The position numbers and the translations under genes are program-made. 64,000 nt of DNA. It comes from Clostridiales bacterium Firm_14. Lineage in GTDB: Bacteria; Bacillota; Clostridia; Saccharofermentanales; Saccharofermentanaceae. Location of the stretch: the NCBI GenBank assembly GCA_001604135.1, contig LVAT01000020.1, positions 62,001-126,000 of the forward strand, written 5' to 3'. Below, piece by piece: positions 53,330 to 60,993 of the stretch (the first letter of the stretch is position 1; each line of letters opens with the position of its first letter). Below the pieces are notes generated by a model that searched no databases, was not told where the DNA came from, and worked only from the letters and a program-made list of their open reading frames with translations.

Positions 53330-53776
53330 TTATTCCCTGCTCAATACCATGCACTTGCGCACACCGGCGAGCTTAGAGATATCATTGATTATGTCGTCAA
53401 CGGTTCCGTACATCGATACGGTCTCAATGGAGATCGAGATATCGGCAAGACCGTTGATCGGGATATTCTGATTGATAGTCAGGATATTTGCGCGTGATTC
53501 CGCGATAGTCCTAATGATCTCAGACAAGATGCCCTGGAAGTTCTCAACGGACAGAAGGAGCGTAACCTTCTTGCCGCTGGCTGCCTCATAGAACGGCAGG
53601 ACTGAATCCTTATACTTGTAGTAAGCGCTTCTGGAAAGACCGGTCTTTCTGACCGCTTCGTTTACGGAAGTTGACTCACCGGTATTAAGGCGCTGCTTAA
53701 CTTCCATTACCTTAATGAAGACTTCAGGCAAAACTCTTTTGTCGACGAGGAAATATTCGGGGTTATCCTGATGCAT
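53330..53776 (-). CDS. ACT domain-containing protein (UPF0735/PheB type)
   Basis: A 148-residue protein with an N-terminal HTH-like part (VNEAVRKTGLSRSAYYKYKD, residues 39-58) and a C-terminal ACT domain (from about 70, LLLSVENFQGILSEIIRTIA). This matches the UPF0735/PheB family, thought to sense amino acids and found beside homoserine dehydrogenase. It starts the hom operon. Whether it regulates the gene or the enzyme is not known. Confidence 0.9.
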   Translation of the reverse strand: MHQDNPEYFLVDKRVLPEVFIKVMEVKQRLNTGESTSVNEAVRKTGLSRSAYYKYKDSVLPFYEAASGKKVTLLLSVENFQGILSEIIRTIAESRANILTINQNIPINGLADISISIETVSMYGTVDDIINDISKLAGVRKCMVLSRE

Positions 53777-53946
53777 AAGGCCAAGACCTTTCTATGAGAT
53801 TTCGCGCTCAAGTATACCTCCACAGACGGACATTTGTACGCGCCTGACAATATTAACACGATTATATGGCGTTTTCAACGCAAAAAGATTCATATTTGCT
53901 TATTAATAATAGCTTTTAAGTCTGTTGAACTCACCAAAATACGGGG

Positions 53947-54144
53947 TTGTATCTCAAACACCCGTAATGAGTGCTATTAAGATACAGTTCCAGCGTAATC
54001 TGTATCTCAAAAATCGTTGTTTTCGAGCTTTGAGACATAATAAACGTATCGCTGTATCTCATTTGCGGGAAAAGACGGCAATTAAGACACAAAGGCCATT
54101 GTGTTTGTATCTCAACCTGCTTTTTTTGATCAGTTGAGATACAG
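53947..54144. repeat. Inverted-word array TTGAGAYACA, second locus, period 52-53 bp
   Basis: Within the 398-bp gap between the ACT gene and rdgB. Right arms GTATCTCAA end at 53957, 54010, 54062 (CTCAT) and 54115; left arms (TTAAGATAC, TTGAGACAT, TTAAGACAC, TTGAGATAC) start at 53977, 54030, 54082 and 54134. Steps are 52 or 53 bp. Arm centres are 24-25 bp apart within a unit and about 28 between units, as at 19.2 kb. The rest of the gap, 53777-53946, should hold the ACT-hom promoter; I see no gene there. Confidence 0.88.
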
Positions 54145-54174
54145 GGCAGCCTTAGACACAAAACAATCTTGGAA

Positions 54175-54780
54175 TCAGCCTAATTCCGCCTTCAGCTTCT
54201 CAGCCATGGCCCTTGAAGCCTTGCCTCTGTGGCTTATGGAATTCTTCTGCTCCTTGGTCATCTGGGCAGTGGTCATGCCGAATTCGGGAACGTAGAAGAT
54301 AGGATCGTAGCCAAACCCACCGTCGCCCATGGGCTTCTCATGAAGAACGCCGCAGACTTCGCCCCTTACGGTAAATTCGGAGCCGTCAGGTCTTACGACT
54401 GCGATACTGCATACGAACTTTGCGGTGCGCTTTTCTTCGGGAACGTCCTTAAGCATCTCGAAGATCTTTGCAAACTTCTCGGGATATGTGGAATCCTCAC
54501 CGCAGAATCTTGCGGAATAAATGCCCGGAGCGCCGTCAAGTGCGTCGATGCAAAGACCGGAGTCATCGGCCATGACGTATGCGCCGTTTGCCAATGCATG
54601 TACGGCGCGCGCCTTGATCAGAGCGTTCTCTTCAAAAGTCTTGCCGTCCTCAACGATGTCGGGATCAAAGCCCTCTTCCTTCATTGTCGTAACGACAAAA
54701 GGCGTGCCTTCCAATATCTCTGCGATCTCTCTTGCCTTGTCCTTGTTGGATGTCGCAAGAATGAGTTTGAATTCCGTCAT
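54175..54780 (-). CDS. rdgB: XTP/dITP pyrophosphatase (RdgB/HAM1)
   Basis: A 201-residue RdgB, which removes ITP and XTP from the nucleotide pool. I start at the ATG 54778-54780 (MTEFKLILATSNKDKAREI), which overlaps the rsmF-like stop in an ATGA; four upstream codons are within the preceding gene. FEENALIKARAVH near 50 and MADDSGLCIDALDGAPGIYSAR-type motif near 65 are diagnostic, and the end ISHRGKASRAM is typical. It is last of a four-gene run argS-oligopeptidase-rsmF-rdgB. Confidence 0.95.
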   Translation of the reverse strand: MTEFKLILATSNKDKAREIAEILEGTPFVVTTMKEEGFDPDIVEDGKTFEENALIKARAVHALANGAYVMADDSGLCIDALDGAPGIYSARFCGEDSTYPEKFAKIFEMLKDVPEEKRTAKFVCSIAVVRPDGSEFTVRGEVCGVLHEKPMGDGGFGYDPIFYVPEFGMTTAQMTKEQKNSISHRGKASRAMAEKLKAELG

Positions 54781-56207
54781 ATAAGCCTCCATGCTTTGGG
54801 ATACATATTTTTAGCGGTCTGTCCGTTGATCTTGGCAAAGCCCAGCGGATAGTTTCCGATGCCTACAAGAATAGTTCCTGAAGCCTTAAGTCCGTCTTCA
54901 GGAGTAACAGATATCGTCTCACCCCTTAAATACTTAATGAGCCTGTCGTCATCGCGCGTAAGCCCGAGATATGAGTCATCCCTGATCTCAGACCTGTTAA
55001 TGGCGAGCGCTATGCTGTTCGAGGGCTCGAAAACCTTTTTCCCGGACTTCAAGGGCTTGATATCACCTACATAAAGTCCTGTCTTTACGACCTTGAGGCC
55101 CTTAAAGAGCTTCTCATCAAAAGTCATCTGGAAGATGCCCGTTCCATGGCAGATGAATTCACCCTTTAGGATATCTTCCCTGCCCTTATCTGATAAGACT
55201 TCATCGAGCATGCCCATGGCTGCTTCGACGTTCTTGTCCTTGGTCTTAACTGCGCTGTTTATCAGGTAATCAGAAGCTGATTTAAGGTCCTTCTCCTCAC
55301 CCTTAACGATATGCACGCAGAAGTGACCGTCACCTTCAGATAAATGAGGCCAGATCCTCATGGAACCCGGCAGGATCGAATCTTCGCCGCCGTGAGTGAT
55401 GCCCGTGATCTCAGGATGAGCCTTTACGTGATATTCGGGATGGCGCTCAATGAAACGCTTTATCTGGTTCTCGTCTTCATCAACGCAGAACGTGCATGTG
55501 GAATATACGATGGAACCGCCTTCTTTTAGGCATTTGTGGGCAGCTTCAAGAATCGATTCCTGCAAAGGAACACAGACCTTCGGGCCATAATTCATGTAGC
55601 TCTTAGCGGCACCCGGATCTCTTCTGAACATGCCCTCACCTGAGCACGGCGCGTCGATAAGGATCTTGTCGAAGAACAAAGGGAGCCTTGATGCAATATT
55701 CTCGGGCGTCTCATTGAGGATGACACAGCCCTTGATGCCTGAACGTTCGATATTGCGAAGAAGCGCTTTTGAGCGGTCGAAGCTGATCTCATTTGCGACA
55801 AGGATGCCTTCGCCCTTCATGTCTTCGCCGAGCCTGCAGGCCTTGCCGCCCGGAGCTGCGCAAAGGTCTAATACGATCTCGCCGGGCTTTGCCGCCATGA
55901 CCTGTGCCGGAAGCATCGCAGAAGGTTCCTGCGGATAGTAAACGCCTGCGTGATAGAGCGCTTCTTTTCCGCCGGTCTCGTTATTGATGTAATATCCGCC
56001 GGAGCACCAGGATACGGGGTTCTCACCCTCACCGAGGTCCTTCAGAAGAGCCTTCTCCTCATCAGAGGAATTTATCTTTGTTCTAGAGAATCTTATTCCC
56101 TTAAGAGGCTCCTTTTCGAAGCTCTCGTAAAAGCCTTCCTGCGGTACATACGTATAACGCGAGAAGAAATCATTCATCTCTTTTAAGAACTCTTCAGGGA
56201 ACTTCAT
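54777..56207 (-). CDS. RsmB/RsmF-type rRNA cytosine-C5 methyltransferase
   Basis: A 476-residue NOL1/NOP2/Sun methyltransferase, close to RsmF, modifying cytosine in 16S rRNA. The SAM site is VLDLCAAPGGKACRL near residue 108; the two catalytic cysteines are in LIDAPCSGEGMFR near 188 and VYSTCTFCVDEDENQ near 242. A C-terminal PUA-like domain follows (from about 390, KYLRGETISVTPEDG). It overlaps rdgB and follows the oligopeptidase by 7 bp. Confidence 0.93.
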   Translation of the reverse strand: MKFPEEFLKEMNDFFSRYTYVPQEGFYESFEKEPLKGIRFSRTKINSSDEEKALLKDLGEGENPVSWCSGGYYINNETGGKEALYHAGVYYPQEPSAMLPAQVMAAKPGEIVLDLCAAPGGKACRLGEDMKGEGILVANEISFDRSKALLRNIERSGIKGCVILNETPENIASRLPLFFDKILIDAPCSGEGMFRRDPGAAKSYMNYGPKVCVPLQESILEAAHKCLKEGGSIVYSTCTFCVDEDENQIKRFIERHPEYHVKAHPEITGITHGGEDSILPGSMRIWPHLSEGDGHFCVHIVKGEEKDLKSASDYLINSAVKTKDKNVEAAMGMLDEVLSDKGREDILKGEFICHGTGIFQMTFDEKLFKGLKVVKTGLYVGDIKPLKSGKKVFEPSNSIALAINRSEIRDDSYLGLTRDDDRLIKYLRGETISVTPEDGLKASGTILVGIGNYPLGFAKINGQTAKNMYPKAWRLI

Positions 56208-56214
56208 TTAAGCC

Positions 56215-57927
56215 TCACAGATTAAGGAAATCCGCACACTTGAAGGCAAGGCACTTGATGACGTCGACGTCAAATGGAGACTCGATGCCGGACTTCTTTA
56301 TGAGATTTAAGAATGTATCGCTGCCGCCTAACTGGCAGAGCGTATTGTACTTCTCCAAAGCTACCTTCATATCGGTCCTGGACTCGTCCCAGAGCTCAAG
56401 AGCGCAGATCTGCGAGAGGCAGTAATCGATATAATAGAAAGGCGTCGTGAAGATATGGTCCTTCTTCATCCAGGCGCCGCCCAGAGCGTGGAAAGGCGTA
56501 TCCTCAACATCGTATTCGGTGAACGGCTGATAGGTCTGCTCTAACATCCTCCAGATCTCATGACGCTCGTTGGGTGTCATGTTCGGATTGTCGTAGATGA
56601 TGTGCTGGAATTCGTCTACCATGCAGCCATAGGGCAGAAACAACAGGCCGTCCGTCATGTGGAGCTCACAGTACTGCTCAGCCTGATTGCCGTAGAAGAT
56701 GTTCATGAAAGGATATGACATGTATTCCATCGATGTCGAGTGGATCTCGCATGTCTCAAGCGTGGGAGATAAACACTCTACAAACGGTGAAGACTCAGCG
56801 CCAGCAAGGGCTGCATAGGCATGTCCGCCCTCATGGATAACGGTTGCAACGTCATCGAAAGTTCCGTTGCCGTTCATGAAGATAAAAGGAATGCAGTAAT
56901 CCTCAAGATACATGCAGTAGCCGCCCGTGGACTTAACGGGACGGGATAAAAGGTCCGTATAACCATGGCTCGAAAGGATATCGAAGAAGCTCGGGTTAGC
57001 GCCGAACATCTTACGGAAGAACTTGCCTGCTGCCTCCTCATAAGTATCCTTGCTGATCACAGGCGCAGGGTTGCCTTCCTTGAAAAGGCAAGGCAGATCG
57101 TGGAACATAAGCTGGTCAACACCGAGCCTGTCCTTTTGTAGCTTTCTGATCTGTACTGTAAGCGGAACAATGTATTTCTTGATATTCTCCCTGAAAGAAG
57201 CAACCTCTTCCCTGGTGTAATCGTAGCGCTCCATGCGCTTATAGCCGAGCTCGGTAAAGCTCTCATATCCGAGCTTTTTGGCAGCTTGTGTCCTTACCTT
57301 GACGAGGTCATCGTAGATAACATCGTAGGTGTCTTTACGGGACATATAGTATTTATCAAGCGCGATGTGAGCCTCTCTTCTTACCTTTCTGTCAGTTGAC
57401 TGGAGGTAAGGCTGGATAAGGCTTAAATTCAGCGTCTTCTTGCCGAGCTGGATCTCAGCTTCGGACTGCTTCTGGGAGTACTCGTTCTCAAGCTTTGATT
57501 CCTCAGTGAGGTCATCTATTACCTCGCTTGAGATGATCTCCCTCTGGTTCTTGGCCTTGCGGAAGATCATGGGACCGTACTTGACCTTCAGTGAATCAGC
57601 GCAGGGCGCTGTAAGAAGACCTGATAAAACTGCTGATGAGAGCTCCTGGACTCTGGCCGTAGCCTCGTCGAAGAACTCCATCTCAGTGTTATAAAATTCG
57701 TTCGAAGTGTCGAGATCGTGGAGGATCTGGCAGAGCGCATACTGTGTGTCGAAAGAGCTTATGGCAATCTCGTACTCACCTATCGCCTCATCTGCCGCCT
57801 CGATAGTCTTGGCGGTCATGAGCCTTAATCTAACGGCTTTTACTGTCTCCGTGAACTTATCAAGATCAGGTCTTGTGTATTTCAGTTCCTTAAAATCAGG
57901 TACCGAGCTGTTAGTCGTATTCTCCAT
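56215..57927 (-). CDS. M3-family oligoendopeptidase
   Basis: A 570-residue cytoplasmic zinc oligopeptidase of family M3 (PepF-like). The zinc motif is VIHEGGHAYAALAG near residue 360 (H-E-x-x-H), with the third ligand Glu likely in ETCEIHSTSMEYM near 390. No signal peptide. It degrades short peptides. It starts 32 bp after argS and is co-transcribed with rsmF and rdgB. Confidence 0.93.
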   Translation of the reverse strand: MENTTNSSVPDFKELKYTRPDLDKFTETVKAVRLRLMTAKTIEAADEAIGEYEIAISSFDTQYALCQILHDLDTSNEFYNTEMEFFDEATARVQELSSAVLSGLLTAPCADSLKVKYGPMIFRKAKNQREIISSEVIDDLTEESKLENEYSQKQSEAEIQLGKKTLNLSLIQPYLQSTDRKVRREAHIALDKYYMSRKDTYDVIYDDLVKVRTQAAKKLGYESFTELGYKRMERYDYTREEVASFRENIKKYIVPLTVQIRKLQKDRLGVDQLMFHDLPCLFKEGNPAPVISKDTYEEAAGKFFRKMFGANPSFFDILSSHGYTDLLSRPVKSTGGYCMYLEDYCIPFIFMNGNGTFDDVATVIHEGGHAYAALAGAESSPFVECLSPTLETCEIHSTSMEYMSYPFMNIFYGNQAEQYCELHMTDGLLFLPYGCMVDEFQHIIYDNPNMTPNERHEIWRMLEQTYQPFTEYDVEDTPFHALGGAWMKKDHIFTTPFYYIDYCLSQICALELWDESRTDMKVALEKYNTLCQLGGSDTFLNLIKKSGIESPFDVDVIKCLAFKCADFLNL

Positions 57928-57959
57928 CGGTCTGCCTTTCTAATTAGATCTTCCGGGGC

Positions 57960-59732
57960 TTACATCTTCTCGACAACGCCGATTCCGAGCATATCGAGTC
58001 CGGACTTGATCGTGTCTGCCACTGCTTCGCAGAGCTTAAGACGTGCATCTCTTAATTCTGCTGAATCGCAGTTCAGGATCCTTGAATTATTGTAGAAACG
58101 GTTGAAGTTCCTTGCGATAAGAGCGATCTGGCGTGAGATCATGAAAGGCTCATAGCTTTCAGCTGCCTTAACGACCGCATCCTTGAAGTCTGCAAGGCTT
58201 CTGATGACAGCGTACTCATCTTCAGCGGTAAGCCCCGCTGCGGCATCAACAGAACCCTTAAAGCCCTGATCTTCAGCCTTTCTTAAGATCGACTTGATCC
58301 TGGCGTATGTGTAGATTAAGTAAGGCGCTGTATCGCCCTCGAAATCGAGCATGTCATCCCAGTCAAAGAGGATATCCTTCTCTCTTCCGGCCTTGAGATA
58401 TGTGTAAGAGACTGCGCCGAGACCGACTATCTCGGATACCTTTGCGATCTGCTCGTCGGTCATGTCACCGCCACGGAGCTCGCTGTTCTTTCTGATGATC
58501 TCAGCTGTTTTCTCTGTTGTCTTATCAAGGAAATCGTCAAGCTTGATGATGTTGCCGGCACGTGTTGAGAATGCCTCAACGACCTCATTGCCGTTCTCAT
58601 CCTTCTTGGGCTTGAACTTCAGAAGTCCGAAGCCTACGTGTACGCAGTCGTCAGCAAAGTCGTAGCCAGCCTTCTTGAGCACAGCGAAAACCTGCTTGAA
58701 GTGGAGCTGCTGCGGAAGTCCTACAACATAGATATTCTTGTAGAAATTGAACTCTTCGTGTCTGTAAAGTACTGCTGCGAGGTCTCTTGAAGCATAGATC
58801 GTGGTACCGTCGCTCTTTACAACGAGGCACGGAGGAAGGCCCTCTTCATCGAGCTTTACGACCTTGGCGCCTTCGCTCTCTTCCAAAAGGCCCTTGTCTT
58901 CAAGCATCTTTACGACGCCGGGGATCCTTGATGAATAGAAGGATTCGCCGTTGTAGTTATCGAACTTGATGCCCATTCTCTCATATGTCTTCTCGAAAAC
59001 CTGGAGTGAGAGATCTCTGAAACGCTGCCAGAGAGCGACTTCCTCAGGCTCGCCCTCTTCGAGCTTCCTGAAGTTGTCCCTTGCAGTGTCTTCGAGCTCC
59101 TTCTCGCGCTCGGGAGATACCTTGCACTCATCGTGGAACTTAACATAGATCCTTGTGAGCTCGTCGATGGGGTTCTCCTGCATTGCAGTCTCATCGCCCC
59201 AGAGTCTGTAAGCCGTGATGAGCTTACCGAACTGAGTGCCGTAATCGCCCAGATGGTTGAATCTGATTACGTTATAGCCGAGTCTGGAATAGATATTTGC
59301 AAGTGAATTACCTAAGATTGTCGTGAAAGCGTGACCTACGTGGAAAGGCTTGGCGATATTGGGGGATGAGAACTCGATGATGACGTTCTTGCCCTCACCG
59401 ATGTTCTTATTGCCGTACTGGTCGCCGGCATCCACGATCTCTGAGATAACGCTCTTGGCAAGAATGCCCCTGTCGATCCTGAAATTGATGTACGGGCCTG
59501 CCGTATCAACAGTAACCGCGCCGTCAAAGCCTTTTACGAGCTCGGGAGAATCCTTAAGCTCATTGGCGATCATGGGCGGAGCCTTATGAAGGGTCTTGGC
59601 CAGAACGAAGCACGGGAAAGCAAAATCACCGAGCTCGAGCTTGGGCGGAATCTCTATAAGACCTTCAACCTGAGCCTTATCAAGGCCGGTGCAAGCGCTT
59701 AAATTTGAAGCTATTAAATCTTTGTAATCCAT
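57960..59732 (-). CDS. argS: Arginyl-tRNA synthetase
   Basis: A 590-residue class I ArgRS. The HIGH-type motif is SPNIAKPFHVGHAFTT near residue 124; NHLGDYGTQFGKLI near 160 and the N-terminal additional domain (residues 1-90) are typical. A canonical KMSKS is missing, as in most ArgRS. The C-terminal anticodon domain includes the tail MISRQIALIARNFNRFY near 535. First gene of the four-gene run. Confidence 0.97.
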   Translation of the reverse strand: MDYKDLIASNLSACTGLDKAQVEGLIEIPPKLELGDFAFPCFVLAKTLHKAPPMIANELKDSPELVKGFDGAVTVDTAGPYINFRIDRGILAKSVISEIVDAGDQYGNKNIGEGKNVIIEFSSPNIAKPFHVGHAFTTILGNSLANIYSRLGYNVIRFNHLGDYGTQFGKLITAYRLWGDETAMQENPIDELTRIYVKFHDECKVSPEREKELEDTARDNFRKLEEGEPEEVALWQRFRDLSLQVFEKTYERMGIKFDNYNGESFYSSRIPGVVKMLEDKGLLEESEGAKVVKLDEEGLPPCLVVKSDGTTIYASRDLAAVLYRHEEFNFYKNIYVVGLPQQLHFKQVFAVLKKAGYDFADDCVHVGFGLLKFKPKKDENGNEVVEAFSTRAGNIIKLDDFLDKTTEKTAEIIRKNSELRGGDMTDEQIAKVSEIVGLGAVSYTYLKAGREKDILFDWDDMLDFEGDTAPYLIYTYARIKSILRKAEDQGFKGSVDAAAGLTAEDEYAVIRSLADFKDAVVKAAESYEPFMISRQIALIARNFNRFYNNSRILNCDSAELRDARLKLCEAVADTIKSGLDMLGIGVVEKM

Positions 59733-59847
59733 AACATTTACTCCTTAATTACAAGTTGTTATATTAACATATTTTGGCCAAGACTGACGAGGCAATCAGG
59801 TCGATTTATTGCACGATTTGATGATTTTTTTATGCGTTTTGTTAGGA

Positions 59848-59853
59848 TATAAT
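59848..59853 (+). promoter_or_regulatory. -10 element of the MraY-like gene
   Basis: TATAAT at 59848-59853 predicts a start near 59860 and a leader of about 36 bases. In it a six-codon frame (59876, MSERHS) ends with TAA overlapping the ATG of the gene (TAATG). The -35 is not clear. Confidence 0.5.
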
Positions 59854-59895
59854 GCTTTTGTTATAGAAACCTTAAATGAGCGAGAGGCATTCTTA

Positions 59896-60930
59896 ATGTA
59901 TTTTATATACAAGATGGCAATAGGTCTTGCGGCTGCATTTGCCATTACAATGATCCTTCTGAGATTCCTCCCCGGTGAGAGGATCTTGTTGGGGCATGAC
60001 CGCGGACGTAAGTTCGCCCAGGGAGCTGAAGCTAACATCGGTAAACCTACCGGTGTCGGTTTTTACTTTATGCTGGTTTTCCTGGTAATCTCCGCCCTCC
60101 TCTGCTTCATATATAATCCCGTAACATCAGACAAGGGCTTTTTCGAGAGCGGCAATGAAGTAACTGGCCTTGCCATGGGCCTTATCGCCACCCTCGCTGC
60201 CATGGTAACTGGCTGGCTCGATGACAGATCCAAGGATGCCTGGAACGAATATCTCAAGGGCGGCCTTGATTTCGTTGTTTCCCTCATCGGAGCATTCATC
60301 TGCGTGCATTTCTTCGGCACCAGAGTCTATATCGCCATCACGGGCGCATATTTCGACTTGAATCCTGTTGTTTTCTATATCCTTGCGGTAATCCTCTTCG
60401 TAGTATCTATCAATGCCACAAATGCCACAGACGGCATCGACGGCCTGTCAGGCTCGCTGTCTCTCCTTGCGGTATTCACGACTTTCCTCATGGGATTTAT
60501 GGCGCTTTCGCTGCCCGACAGGAATTCGATCATTCTCCTGATCGTCTTTATTCCTTCCGTCATGGCTTATCTTCTTTATAACTTCCACCCTTCGAAAATG
60601 CTCATGGGTGACGCCGGTTCCAGAGGTCTCGGCTTCTTTATCGCATTCTTCCTGATCTACTGCAGAGTACCGCTCCTCTACTTCATCGTAGGACTTCCGT
60701 TCCTTTGTGACGGCGGCATCTCGATCGTTAAGATCACAGTCGGAAGACTTACCAAGAAAAAGATCATTCTCTTCAAGAACATTACTACACCTCTTCACGA
60801 CGAACTTCGAAAGAACAGAAAGTTCAGCGTCAAGCGCGTCTGGTTCGTTCTGGTCCTCGCTGCAGGCATGATCGACTTTCTCTATGTGTTTGCGGCAACG
60901 CTGCTCAGGGTATTGGGAATTGTAGGTTAA
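59896..60930 (+). CDS. MraY-like phospho-N-acetylmuramoyl-pentapeptide transferase family protein
   Basis: A 344-residue polyprenyl-phosphate sugar-phosphate transferase with about ten helices. I start at the ATG 59896 (MYFIYKMAIGL), with GAGAGG 8 bases before it; a longer frame runs upstream to 59809. Motifs: GWLDDRSKDAW near residue 98 (metal-binding Asp pair), NATNATDGIDGLSG near 175, FHPSKMLMGDAGSRGLG near 232. The family HHHFE region reads PLHDELRKN near 300, closer to MraY than WecA but with one His. It makes lipid I or a related lipid-linked sugar. No mur or dcw genes are adjacent. Confidence 0.87.
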   Translation: MYFIYKMAIGLAAAFAITMILLRFLPGERILLGHDRGRKFAQGAEANIGKPTGVGFYFMLVFLVISALLCFIYNPVTSDKGFFESGNEVTGLAMGLIATLAAMVTGWLDDRSKDAWNEYLKGGLDFVVSLIGAFICVHFFGTRVYIAITGAYFDLNPVVFYILAVILFVVSINATNATDGIDGLSGSLSLLAVFTTFLMGFMALSLPDRNSIILLIVFIPSVMAYLLYNFHPSKMLMGDAGSRGLGFFIAFFLIYCRVPLLYFIVGLPFLCDGGISIVKITVGRLTKKKIILFKNITTPLHDELRKNRKFSVKRVWFVLVLAAGMIDFLYVFAATLLRVLGIVG

Positions 60931-60944
60931 AAAAGTTTTTACAT

Positions 60945-60977
60945 AAAAGGAGGCCGGAACTATTCCGGCCTCTTTTT
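60945..60977. terminator. Bidirectional terminator
   Basis: GAGGCCGGAA (60950-60959) and TTCCGGCCTC (60963-60972) around CTA, flanked by AAAAG and CTTTTT. It serves both the MraY-like gene and the convergent lipoprotein gene. Confidence 0.92.
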
Positions 60978-60993
60978 CATTCTTATCTTTCGA

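Noticed and set aside
54781-54792. Longer RdgB start inside the rsmF-like gene
   Set aside because: The ATG at 54778-54780 overlaps the upstream stop as ATGA and gives the usual family N-terminus.
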